From an uncultured Elusimicrobiales bacterium (GTDB lineage: Bacteria; Elusimicrobiota; Elusimicrobia; Elusimicrobiales; Elusimicrobiaceae), in the NCBI GenBank assembly GCA_944324685.1, contig CALUXG010000010.1, forward strand, positions 1-37,683: a DNA stretch of 37,683 bases, read 5' to 3'. Position numbers and translations under genes: made by a program. The first letter of the stretch is position 1, and the number at the start of each line of letters is the position of its first letter. A model generated the notes under the pieces. It was given only the letters and a program-made list of their open reading frames with translations, was not told the origin of the DNA and made no database searches. Below, one piece after another: positions 25,194 to 33,219 of this stretch.

Positions 25194-25643
25194 ATGGCCG
25201 AAAGCAGTTTTGCGGTGTTAAATTCTATAGGTACACTGCCGGTGGATGAAAGCAGTGAAATTCGTTTTTCCATAGACGCTTACAGAGGCTACCGCTATGC
25301 TTCCATACGCAAATATTTGACAGCCGGCGAATATATTGGCGCCACGCGAGCGGGCATTACCATGACACCTGAAATCGTCAAAGCGGTTGCTCCGCTTTTG
25401 GCGGCCTTGCCGGACGATCCGGCTCAATTGGCGGACGCGGAACTGGGGAAATTTGCCAAAAGACCCGGGCTGTCCATTATTGTGCGGATCAGCAGCTTTA
25501 AGGGGACGAAAGGATTGGACTTCCGCCAATGGCAGGAAGACGAAGCGTATAAAGGGTGGACAAAGAAAGGCATACGACTGCCGGTGGAAAAAATAAAAGA
25601 GATCAAAGAATTGTTTGCCAAAATGGCGGCGGCACTGCAGTAA
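25194..25643 (+). CDS. Tandem PC4-like nucleic-acid-binding protein
   Basis: A 149-residue protein with two copies of the transcriptional coactivator PC4/p15 fold. Copy 1 (about 21-71) has EIRFSIDAYRGYRYASIRKY then TRAGITM and a helix; copy 2 (about 94-147) has IIVRISSFKGTKGLDFRQW then TKKGIRL and a helix. The pattern strand, [Y/F]-[K/R]-G, strand, KKGI, helix is the one seen in single-domain PC4 proteins, which bind single-stranded DNA as dimers. Here one chain could supply both halves. The gene has a perfect AAGGAGG five bases before the ATG. It is divergent from the kinase and followed by its own terminator. Binding is inferred; no partner is evident. Confidence 0.8.
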   Translation: MAESSFAVLNSIGTLPVDESSEIRFSIDAYRGYRYASIRKYLTAGEYIGATRAGITMTPEIVKAVAPLLAALPDDPAQLADAELGKFAKRPGLSIIVRISSFKGTKGLDFRQWQEDEAYKGWTKKGIRLPVEKIKEIKELFAKMAAALQ

Positions 25644-25663
25644 ACAAACCTACAAAATTTCTG

Positions 25664-25697
25664 ATGGTGCGGGGCAAAGGCTCCCCGCACCATTTTT
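25664..25697 (+). terminator. Terminator of the PC4-like gene
   Basis: An eleven-base stem (25664-25674 with 25683-25693), GC-rich, with an eight-base loop and a T5 run. Confidence 0.92.
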
Positions 25698-25731
25698 GTA
25701 TTTCCTAAGCGGATATTTACGCGGCAAACGG

Positions 25732-25761
25732 TTGACTTTGCACCGATACTTAATGTATAGT
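25732..25761 (+). promoter_or_regulatory. Promoter of the secreted-protein gene
   Basis: TTGACT (25732-25737), an 18-base spacer and TATAGT (25756-25761). Confidence 0.6.
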
Positions 25762-25795
25762 GGAAAAATAAGATTTCTCTTAAAAGGAGACATTC

Positions 25796-26431
25796 ATGAG
25801 AGTTTTCGTTTTATTCTGTGCGTTTTTATTCAGCGGCGTTTGCGGCGCGGCGGCGGAAATGCAATTTTTAACTTTGCTTTCCCAGCCGGTGGGAAGCTTT
25901 TCCGCTGTGGACGTGGTAGACCCCGGCGAAACAACGGAAATTTATCATTTGAATTTTTGCAATAATGAGAATTTATCCGGCGGTTCCATCTTCGTAAAAG
26001 GCGTTATAAAAGCCTCACAGTTATATGTTTTAGACGGAAAAGTAATCAGCAAAGGAGGCGCCGGAAACAACGGCACATATTATCCGCTAAAACTTGTTAA
26101 TGTTATCTCTATGTTGGGTGTCGGATCAGATCTTGATGAATTTGTCGGAGGTTCATTAACGGCAACTAGCAGCAATCCAAGATTTCTGTTTCTGACTTTA
26201 GGAGACGGAAACGCCACCCTGAGAGTTACCAGCAATCCGATCATCATTACATCCGAAGCCAATTTCATGAAACTGAATGTAAGCAACACGGCCAAGTTTT
26301 CCTCCGCCGCTTCAACCAAAGCTATGAGACTGGGATGGAGTAAAATTTATGATCCGTCAGATACAAAATATCCCGACGCATATGTACTGACCAATCACAG
26401 CGGTGTCTTCATATCCGATATGGTGAAGTAA
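25796..26431 (+). CDS. Secreted protein of unknown function
   Basis: A 211-residue protein with a clear signal peptide (MRVFVLFCAFLFSGVCGAAA, cut near residue 20). The mature part is rich in Gly, Ser, Thr and Asn with short beta-like stretches such as LRVTSNPIIITSEANFMKLN, suggestive of an all-beta or repeat-like extracellular fold. There is no lipobox, no anchor and no recognised catalytic motif. The ATG is preceded by AAAAGGAGA with a five-base gap and lies behind a good promoter; a terminator follows, so it is a single-gene unit. I do not recognise the family. Confidence 0.75.
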   Translation: MRVFVLFCAFLFSGVCGAAAEMQFLTLLSQPVGSFSAVDVVDPGETTEIYHLNFCNNENLSGGSIFVKGVIKASQLYVLDGKVISKGGAGNNGTYYPLKLVNVISMLGVGSDLDEFVGGSLTATSSNPRFLFLTLGDGNATLRVTSNPIIITSEANFMKLNVSNTAKFSSAASTKAMRLGWSKIYDPSDTKYPDAYVLTNHSGVFISDMVK

Positions 26432-26459
26432 AACGGCCGGCTCTATTTATCATCCCCAT

Positions 26460-26491
26460 GCCCCCGCCTGTATAAAGCGGGGGCTTTTATT
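26460..26491 (+). terminator. Terminator of the secreted-protein gene
   Basis: An eight-base stem, GCCCCCGC/GCGGGGGC (26460-26467 with 26477-26484), followed by TTTTATTT. Confidence 0.88.
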
Positions 26492-26670
26492 TGAAAATAT
26501 ATCCCTGCGGGGAACGGGGACTTTTTATTTGCCATGTGGAATCTTTCATCTCTGCGCTATGCCTTCAACAATTCATGCTGAAGACAATATTGGAAAATAT
26601 GCGTAAAAACCGTATAAACGGCATAGGAAGCGCAAATGTATTTCTTCAGCTTCCCGTTGTTCTTGCAAAT

Positions 26671-26702
26671 AAAAAGCCTCCCACATACAGGGGAGGCTTT
26701 CT
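26671..26702 (-). terminator. Terminator of the asmA-like gene
   Basis: A ten-base stem (26673-26682 with 26691-26700). On the minus strand it is followed by U's and a further U-rich stretch. The gap from 26492 to 26670 shows no supported gene. Confidence 0.85.
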
Positions 26703-26716
26703 TGGAAAAAGAACGT

Positions 26717-28930
26717 CTATTTCTTAAATAAAGAGCCTAAGCCTTTCAAAGCGTTTGCCGCGGCGTTGACTTTGTCCTTTACTTCTTCGGTTTTCTCTTC
26801 CACCGCTTTTTTGGCATTGGCGGCGGCTTGTTCAGCGGCCGCTTTTGTTTGTTCGGCTTTCTGTTTGGCTTGCTGGGCTACGGCTTGCGCACTCTCTTTG
26901 GCGTTTTGAGCGTCCGAAGACATTTGCCCGCTTAAGAAACCTTTTATTAAAGAGGTAGCCGTTCCGGCTACGTCCAATTTGCCGGACGGCTCCGTCAGTG
27001 TTCCGCCAATTTTGAATACAATAGGCGTTGAGGACTGGAGCAAGGTGGCAGATACGCCCATATCCAAAGCTTCGGTCTTAAAATTAATGCTTCCTGAAGC
27101 GTTCACTTTGCTCAAATCCGAATCAAAATGCGTTTCCTGCACGGTCATTAAGCCATTGGTAAAGCGGTAATTGCCGGAACCGGACGCAAATTTGATTTTG
27201 CCTTTATCCTGCGGATCTTGTACGGGAAAGATATCCACGCCTAATTTGTCTCCCACGTTCTTAATCAGGGTTAAAGGCAGCATAATGATTTTGACAATAC
27301 GGTTGCCGCGCACAAATTGATCCAAATCCGTTACCGCCCCTTCTTTCAGATGAAAAGAAACGGAACCGGACGCATTTTTCATGGTGGGACTGGCTTGGCG
27401 CAGATCAGCGTTTAGGCTTATTCCTTTTGTCGTAAAAAACGGCACTGTAATCTCACCCACAGACACATTGGCTTTTACGTTAAACAACATATCCGCACCG
27501 GACGAAGCCAACGACGTACTGCTCTGCGCACTTTCCGTTTGCGCCGAACCGGAGTCAAATGAAGGCAGGGAAGCCAATGTAAATTTTGCCAAGTCAAAAT
27601 TGAACAGAATATCCAATACGCTGCCCAAGTTTTTATAGGCAAAAGAAGAGGTGAATTTTTCATCGTTCAAAAGACCCGTCATATTTTGGCAAGAAATATC
27701 GGCCAAAGATTTAATGACAATGTCTCCCGTCAAATCGGCCATGGTAAGCGGGTCATACTGCACGGTCAATTTGTCCAAAGATATGGTACCGCGGACATCC
27801 TGTCCGTTATTTTTATCCGTAGCCGTCAAACTTCCGGCAATCTTGCCTCCTATGGAATAACCCGCCAGCATTTGCGCCATTTGTGCCACTTGCTGTAAAT
27901 TAATATTTATATTCGCCTGCATGGCATAAGTCGGGGCTTCTTCCCCCCATGCCGCATGGCCGGCAACGGAAAGCGCCGAGTCGGACAAAGAGAGACTGGC
28001 CTGTTTAATAACGGCGGAAGAAGCGGCCAAATCCGCTTCAGCCGAAGCGGCGAAACGGATGTCCGGCAATACAAAAGCGGGCAAATTGGGCAGTATGTCC
28101 GCCAAAGCCGTATTGGATACGCCGGATATTTTGCCGGTCATGTCAATGACGGGCGCATTAAAATTTTTGGCGCTGCCGCTGAGAGAAAAAAGAATATTTT
28201 TGTAATTCAGCGTTAATTTTTCCAGCACGGCCTGCGCTTTATTCATATCCATACCGGCCAAATCCGCCTGCAGTTTCATGTCAAAAGGCACGCTGACGGA
28301 AAGACCGGCCGCGTCTTGATAATCCGTGGTAAACGACAGCGAGAAGTCAAAAGGTTTATCCAAATTGAAATTCGTGATTTCCATATTGACGTTGGTCAAA
28401 GAGGCATCCATGCCGCTTTGTGCGTCTTTATAATAGAAATTGCAGTTTGTGGCATATATGCGCTGGGCCATCAGAGAGAAAGCCGACGGGGAAGATTGCT
28501 CTGGCTGCGCCTGCGGCACCTGCGCTTGCGAAGAAGAAGCGGGGATTAAATCTGCAAAATTAAACACGCCTTCTTCATTTTTGCTTACGTTGATCTCCAA
28601 GCCTTCCAAACCGACCGTGCTGATTTCTATGCGTTTTTTGAAAAGAGGTTTCAAAGCGATTTTAGCCACCGCTTTATCCGCTTTGACAAAAGTACCGTTG
28701 GTAAAATCGGCAGGTTCAGATACGGCAAAATCGTGCAGCGTAATGCCGACAAGGTTAAACGATACGTCGTTAAATGTTACCTCACGGTTTAGCGTCTGTT
28801 TGGCATAACTTTGCGCCATGGCTTTTATTTTTTCCGGAGGGAACATGATCCTCAGCGCAATAAACGCTGCGATCAGCAGTATGACGGCCAAAACCGCCAA
28901 AATGGCTAGGATTTTCAGTAATTTTTTCAT
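26717..28930 (-). CDS. AsmA-family envelope protein
   Basis: A 737-residue protein with an N-terminal membrane helix (about 5-28) and a long periplasmic region of beta-strands typical of AsmA. The start of the periplasmic part (LNREVTFNDVSFNLVGITLHDFAV) and the closing segment (MTVQETHFDSDLSKVNASGSINF ... LDMGVSATL ... FKIGGTLTEPSGKLD) match the family. AsmA-like proteins are thought to form bridges that carry lipids between the two membranes; the role here is inferred. The last 60 residues are an Ala/Lys/Glu-rich helix, likely a coiled coil. No Shine-Dalgarno is present; an extended -10 (TGTTATAAT, 28945-28937) ends six bases before the ATG. Confidence 0.9.
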   Translation of the reverse strand: MKKLLKILAILAVLAVILLIAAFIALRIMFPPEKIKAMAQSYAKQTLNREVTFNDVSFNLVGITLHDFAVSEPADFTNGTFVKADKAVAKIALKPLFKKRIEISTVGLEGLEINVSKNEEGVFNFADLIPASSSQAQVPQAQPEQSSPSAFSLMAQRIYATNCNFYYKDAQSGMDASLTNVNMEITNFNLDKPFDFSLSFTTDYQDAAGLSVSVPFDMKLQADLAGMDMNKAQAVLEKLTLNYKNILFSLSGSAKNFNAPVIDMTGKISGVSNTALADILPNLPAFVLPDIRFAASAEADLAASSAVIKQASLSLSDSALSVAGHAAWGEEAPTYAMQANININLQQVAQMAQMLAGYSIGGKIAGSLTATDKNNGQDVRGTISLDKLTVQYDPLTMADLTGDIVIKSLADISCQNMTGLLNDEKFTSSFAYKNLGSVLDILFNFDLAKFTLASLPSFDSGSAQTESAQSSTSLASSGADMLFNVKANVSVGEITVPFFTTKGISLNADLRQASPTMKNASGSVSFHLKEGAVTDLDQFVRGNRIVKIIMLPLTLIKNVGDKLGVDIFPVQDPQDKGKIKFASGSGNYRFTNGLMTVQETHFDSDLSKVNASGSINFKTEALDMGVSATLLQSSTPIVFKIGGTLTEPSGKLDVAGTATSLIKGFLSGQMSSDAQNAKESAQAVAQQAKQKAEQTKAAAEQAAANAKKAVEEKTEEVKDKVNAAANALKGLGSLFKK

Positions 28931-28936
28931 ATATAA

Positions 28937-28945
28937 ATTATAACA
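28937..28945 (-). promoter_or_regulatory. Extended -10 promoter of the asmA-like gene
   Basis: TGTTATAAT on the minus strand, six bases upstream of the ATG at 28930. It predicts a transcript with little or no leader. Confidence 0.5.
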
Positions 28946-28967
28946 CTTTGACGCTTGCTTAGGATAT

Positions 28968-28992
28968 AAAAAACCGGACCTTGCGGTCCGGT
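28968..28992 (-). terminator. Terminator of the Na/Pi-DUF1232 operon
   Basis: An eight-base perfect stem, ACCGGACC/GGTCCGGT (28973-28980 with 28985-28992), has a four-base loop and is followed on the minus strand by U6. Confidence 0.92.
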
Positions 28993-28996
28993 CAGA

Positions 28997-29284
28997 TTAT
29001 TTTTTGCGTTGCTTAAAATCTCCCGCATCAATCACTTGGTCCGGCGGCGTATTTAAAAAATCCCTGTATTTGCGGAGATCCTGCCGCAACATAGCCAACA
29101 CCAGCAGCATAAACGTGGCATCGTCGGTAATGCCCAAAAGCGGCATAACATCCGGCAAAAAATCCACGGGACTTATCATATACACCACACACAAAAGCGC
29201 CAGAAAGAACGTCTTCCACGGGAAAGGATACTTTCCCCGCAATACAGCCCAAGAAAAAGAGAAAAACGTTCTTATGTCGCGCAT
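28997..29284 (-). CDS. DUF1232 (YkvA-type) small membrane protein
   Basis: A 95-residue protein with the DUF1232 hallmark SPVDFLPDVMPLLGITDDA at about 38-56. Hydrophobic segments lie before and after the motif, so it is probably inner-membrane. The molecular role of the family is not established. It begins seven bases after the Na/Pi cotransporter gene and ends just before a strong terminator, so it is the last gene of that operon. No clear ribosome binding site is visible. Confidence 0.88.
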   Translation of the reverse strand: MRDIRTFFSFSWAVLRGKYPFPWKTFFLALLCVVYMISPVDFLPDVMPLLGITDDATFMLLVLAMLRQDLRKYRDFLNTPPDQVIDAGDFKQRKK

Positions 29285-29291
29285 ATTATAT

Positions 29292-31088
29292 CTAAGCCAA
29301 CGGCTGTTCTTTCGGACCTGACGGCAAGCCGGACAAGGCCTGCAAATCTTCCTTATCCGGAGCTTTCATGCGAAGAACGGTTTCGGTAATGCGCATGGCG
29401 TAGTCGCCCATGCGTTCAAAACTGTTCAGCACGTCTCCGTAAGCGGTAATGGATTCCGGCGTGGCATTTTGTCCTTGGGAAATACGCGTATTGCGCGCAT
29501 TACGCAAAGTTTTGCGCATGGCGTTCATATCGTCTTCATTTTTAACCGCCGTTTTGAATAAAGAGGCTGTTTCCGCCGCCTGCGGATTGGGAAACTGCAA
29601 TACGGCCAAACGGGTATTTTTCACAATGCGTTTGGCTTGCTTGGCCATACTTTCCATATCGCGTAAATCCTGTTTGTTAAAAGCAGGCGGATTGGTTTTG
29701 CGGAATTTTTCCAAAATCTTGGCTATTTTTTCCCCGCAGTCGCCCATACTTTCTATGCTGTTTGTCAGATCAAACAGGGCCACTGTTTGCGCGATGGCAT
29801 GACTGGACAGATTTCCATGCGTCATCTGCGTCAAATACGTATTAATTTTATGTTCCAGAATATCGGTGGTTTTTTCCGCTTCGCGGGCGTCCGAAATTAA
29901 ACGTTCAAACAGTTTATCATCGTCCGTTTTCATGGCGTATAACAGCTTATCGGTCAACTTAGACACAAAGCCCAGCATGCGCGCCACTTCATTGCGCGCG
30001 GCCAAAACCGCCAGCTCCGGCGTTTGATTAAAAGGAGCGTTCAGATAGACCAGCTCCGTATCGTGGTGTTTGTCTTCGCGTTTGGTTTTCGGAATGATCA
30101 GCAAGGTCAGCGCGGCTAATTGTTTCAAAAGCGGAAGCATGATTAAAGTATTAATCACGTTAAAAGTCGTATGAAACGCCGAAATATGATACGGCAGCGT
30201 CGCCGTTAATACAGCGCTGTCCGTCCCGTAAGGCGAGCCGGGAACAATCCAGTCCACCAGCGAAATAAAATGCTTAAAAATCAAGCTGACCCAAATAACG
30301 CCCAGAAAATTAAACAAAAAGTGCCCCACAGCGGCGCGTTTGGCAGTTTTGCTGGCTCCTATGGCGGCCAAATTGGCTGTAATGGTCGTACCGATATTTT
30401 CCCCCAACACCAGCGCGCAGGAAGTTTCAAAATTAATAATGCCGGCCGCCGCACAGGTCAGCGTCATGGCCATGACCGCACTGGACGACTGCAAAATCAT
30501 GGTTAATATCGTACCGGTGGCAATCAGCAAAATCAACGTGAGTGCTGTGTCGGGCGTAAATTTGGACAGCCAGTCCACCACGAACGGGCTTTGGGCAAAG
30601 TCCGCCGGAATGGCATTTTTCATAATATCCAGCCCTAAAAACAAAAGTCCGAACCCCAGCAATCCTTCCGCCGCACGTCGCACGGCCACCCATTTGGCCG
30701 GAAGAAACTGAAAAAAGAACCCTATGGCGATAACGGGAAGGGCAAAGAGGGAAATTTGAATTTTGAAACCGAATACGCTGACGATCCACGCCGTCATGGT
30801 CGTACCGATATTGGCGCCGAAAATTACCCCCAGCGATTGATACAAATTTAGCAATCCCGCGCTGGCAAAGCCCACCACCATCACCGTCGTGGCGCTGGAG
30901 GATTGAATAATAGACGTTACCAACAAGCCCGAAAATGTGGCCGCAAAGCGGTTGGTCGTGGCGATGGAAAGCATTTGGCGCATTTTCACGCCGGCCATCT
31001 TTTGCAGTCCGTCGCTCATAATTTTCATGCCGAAGAGGAATACAGCCAGCCCTCCCAGTATGTTCAATATAATCATTAGCGTATTCAT
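29292..31088 (-). CDS. Na+/phosphate cotransporter with PhoU-like C-terminal domain
   Basis: A 598-residue protein of the NptA/PNaS family. The N-terminal half has two inverted repeats, each with the QSSSA motif (IIQSSSATT near 61 and ILQSSSAVM near 199) and GANIGTT/GENIGTT, which form the sodium and phosphate sites. About ten helices are present to residue 340. The C-terminal part (about 360-580) is a helical PhoU-like domain, common in bacterial members and probably regulatory. AAGGAG lies five bases before the ATG. It is followed by the DUF1232 gene in the same operon. Phosphate uptake is the family function; direction and regulation here are inferred. Confidence 0.95.
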   Translation of the reverse strand: MNTLMIILNILGGLAVFLFGMKIMSDGLQKMAGVKMRQMLSIATTNRFAATFSGLLVTSIIQSSSATTVMVVGFASAGLLNLYQSLGVIFGANIGTTMTAWIVSVFGFKIQISLFALPVIAIGFFFQFLPAKWVAVRRAAEGLLGFGLLFLGLDIMKNAIPADFAQSPFVVDWLSKFTPDTALTLILLIATGTILTMILQSSSAVMAMTLTCAAAGIINFETSCALVLGENIGTTITANLAAIGASKTAKRAAVGHFLFNFLGVIWVSLIFKHFISLVDWIVPGSPYGTDSAVLTATLPYHISAFHTTFNVINTLIMLPLLKQLAALTLLIIPKTKREDKHHDTELVYLNAPFNQTPELAVLAARNEVARMLGFVSKLTDKLLYAMKTDDDKLFERLISDAREAEKTTDILEHKINTYLTQMTHGNLSSHAIAQTVALFDLTNSIESMGDCGEKIAKILEKFRKTNPPAFNKQDLRDMESMAKQAKRIVKNTRLAVLQFPNPQAAETASLFKTAVKNEDDMNAMRKTLRNARNTRISQGQNATPESITAYGDVLNSFERMGDYAMRITETVLRMKAPDKEDLQALSGLPSGPKEQPLA

Positions 31089-31117
31089 TTTTTCTCCTTA
31101 GCGTGTGTCGTCCCAAC

Positions 31118-31149
31118 AAAAAAGGAGCGGCCGCAACGGCGCTCCTTTT
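31118..31149 (-). terminator. Terminator of the membrane-protein pair
   Basis: A long hairpin (AAAAGGAGC and GCCG on one side, CGGC and GCTCCTTTT on the other, with one bulged G) lies just after the stop at 31157 and is followed on the minus strand by U's. It also lies close upstream of the Na/Pi gene. Confidence 0.8.
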
Positions 31150-31156
31150 CAAATCA

Positions 31157-31993
31157 TTATTCCGTCTGTTCCTGCGGTGCTTGGTTTTGATGGCTGCGGT
31201 CCAAATACAGAGCCAGCAAAGGCACTTGCAGCGCCAGCGTGGTAAGACCGGTTACGGGAATCCATAATAAACTGAACAAACCGGCCAAAGAAGGAAGCGC
31301 AAGGGATAAAATAAACGTCAAAATTCCCAGCACTATTCCTCCAAGCATATTGATTGCGAGAGATATTAACATTAAAAGTAAAATCAGACCAAATGTCTGC
31401 CAAAATTTTCCCCAGACCAAACCAAAAGCCAGCCTGAAACAGGCAAACACGGATATATCCGTCAAAATCAGAAAATAAGGCAAGAGGCAAAAATATACAA
31501 AAACGCCGACCAGCAACACCATCACCAATAAACTGAGCAAAATGAACACAACGGAAGAAATGAACGTGTTATCTGCAGTATACCAAGCCCCGCCGAACAT
31601 AAACAAAAACATGCAGCATACAAACAAAAGCATCGCGGCAAAAGAATACAACAGCCCCCCTCCAAGCAAACGTAAAAAGGGCCGTCCCCATGCGGTTAGT
31701 AAGGCGTCAACAGGCGTGTCAGCGCGTTTACAAACAAACAAAATAAACGCCGCCATCGTCCAACAACCCAGCAACGCCGTCAAAACGGTAACGAATAATC
31801 CCAAAAACGGATGTTGCTGCTGCGAAGCATTTTGCGTCAGCGGATTTAAGCCAAAAGCCAAAACCGCCGCCAACCACCCAAATGCCGGCGTAATGCAGGC
31901 CAGCACCATAAACGGGGCAAAACGCCCCTTAATTTCCTGCCAGGAGCGGGAAATAATTTCTCCAACAGTCAATTCTTCGTCGTTCGTATTCAT
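31157..31993 (-). CDS. Polytopic membrane protein of unknown function (small partner)
   Basis: A 278-residue protein with about six membrane helices and short polar ends. The start LTVGEIISRSWQEIKGRFAPFM resembles the N-terminal amphipathic segment of DUF975-like and related six-helix membrane proteins, but I cannot assign it securely. Its ATG overlaps the stop of the upstream gene by four bases (ATGA), so the two proteins are made together and may form one complex. A terminator follows. Confidence 0.8.
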   Translation of the reverse strand: MNTNDEELTVGEIISRSWQEIKGRFAPFMVLACITPAFGWLAAVLAFGLNPLTQNASQQQHPFLGLFVTVLTALLGCWTMAAFILFVCKRADTPVDALLTAWGRPFLRLLGGGLLYSFAAMLLFVCCMFLFMFGGAWYTADNTFISSVVFILLSLLVMVLLVGVFVYFCLLPYFLILTDISVFACFRLAFGLVWGKFWQTFGLILLLMLISLAINMLGGIVLGILTFILSLALPSLAGLFSLLWIPVTGLTTLALQVPLLALYLDRSHQNQAPQEQTE

Positions 31994-33162
31994 AAAGTTT
32001 TATCGGATATTTTTATCGTTTTCGGCTCATTATTTTCTTTGGATTGAGCGGCGGCTTCTTGATTTTGCCGCATTTGTTCTTCATTTTCAGCCAATTGTTT
32101 GGCCATATCTTCATCAAACAAAATGGTGGGCATGCGGTCCTCTTCTTCTTCCAGCACTTGCGCCAGATGTTCTTTGGCGCGGTAGACTTGTTCCAAATGT
32201 CGGGCCGTATCCGGCACTTCTTCAGCGCCCGTCCGTACGGACGCTTGTTTGACCTCAATTTGCGTCATAACGTCCGCCGACGGTCTTTGCGGAACAGAAA
32301 GAGTATCGTCCAAAACACTGCTCTGACGGTTGTCTGTAGCCCGCTGATCATAATCCAAGGTCAAGAACAGACCCGTTAACACCGCGTGAAAAAACAACAT
32401 GACGTATATTCCCAATGCGGCGGAAACGATGCCCAGCAGTATCAGCTGGACTTTAGAAAGCTGCACAAAGAACAAAGGCAGCAATACGGGCATCATAGAC
32501 GTACCGTGAGCGGAAAACAAAGGCGCATAAGCCGGCGGCAAAAACGCTTTCAATATACAGAATGCCGCCAAAACCAGCAGAATAAAAAATAACAGTATGG
32601 CCACAAAAGTCAGCAAAATGCGCATATAGTTTCTTGTGGCTAAATCCCAACTGTACTTCATGGCTGATATGGGCCCTTCATTGCGCAAAATAAGCGCCTG
32701 CAGCGTAAAGCAGAAAGGAAGAAACAACAACCATAAAAGAATGGTGCCGGCGGCCACAGCGGCTGCGGAATGGAGAAAAGACAACAGAAACATGACGGCG
32801 GCGGAAAAAGCCCCCAAGATTAAAGAAGTGATGACAAAATAGACGGTAGGAACGATGGAGCTGCGAAAGCTGTCATAAGCCGTAATCCCCGTCTGTTCAA
32901 AACGCGAAGCGACCAACAGGACGCAGGCCGTATTAAAAACAAGCTGTAAAAAAGTAATAACCAACGGTACCGGCAGCTGCACCACCGCCATACCCAATGG
33001 ACGGTTAAGATATGAAATACCCAAACAAATGCCAAAAAGCAATATGAACAGTCCAATCATCATCAGCAGCAGCGCCAAGGCCGAACCAAAAGCTTGATTG
33101 GCGGTCTTCAGGGATGAAAAAAACAGTTGAAAAATGGAAACGGGTCCGTTTCTGAGTTCCAT
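31990..33162 (-). CDS. Polytopic membrane protein with acidic cytoplasmic tail
   Basis: A 390-residue protein with about six membrane helices (to residue about 270) and a soluble Glu/Gln-rich tail (about 275-390) that is probably a coiled coil. The general plan, with SIFQLFFSSLKTANQAFGSA at the start, is like that of the smaller neighbour, so the pair may be distant paralogues. The ATG at 33162 is chosen over 33180 because GAGAGGA lies nine bases before it, and because the -10 box at 33185-33190 would start transcription at about the upstream ATG. The family is not recognised. Confidence 0.78.
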   Translation of the reverse strand: MELRNGPVSIFQLFFSSLKTANQAFGSALALLLMMIGLFILLFGICLGISYLNRPLGMAVVQLPVPLVITFLQLVFNTACVLLVASRFEQTGITAYDSFRSSIVPTVYFVITSLILGAFSAAVMFLLSFLHSAAAVAAGTILLWLLFLPFCFTLQALILRNEGPISAMKYSWDLATRNYMRILLTFVAILLFFILLVLAAFCILKAFLPPAYAPLFSAHGTSMMPVLLPLFFVQLSKVQLILLGIVSAALGIYVMLFFHAVLTGLFLTLDYDQRATDNRQSSVLDDTLSVPQRPSADVMTQIEVKQASVRTGAEEVPDTARHLEQVYRAKEHLAQVLEEEEDRMPTILFDEDMAKQLAENEEQMRQNQEAAAQSKENNEPKTIKISDKTL

Positions 33163-33184
33163 AAATATTTTCCTCTCCATTTTT

Positions 33185-33193
33185 ATTATATCA
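33185..33193 (-). promoter_or_regulatory. Extended -10 promoter of the membrane-protein pair
   Basis: TGATATAAT on the minus strand. The predicted start lies close to 33178 and leaves a short leader carrying the GAGAGGA site for the ATG at 33162. Confidence 0.5.
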
Positions 33194-33219
33194 AAATCCT
33201 GAAAAGCAAACGGAATTTT

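Noticed and set aside
26491-26727. Plus-strand frame of 78 residues between two terminators
   Set aside because: It starts in the terminator tail, crosses the asmA terminator hairpin and has no ribosome binding site.
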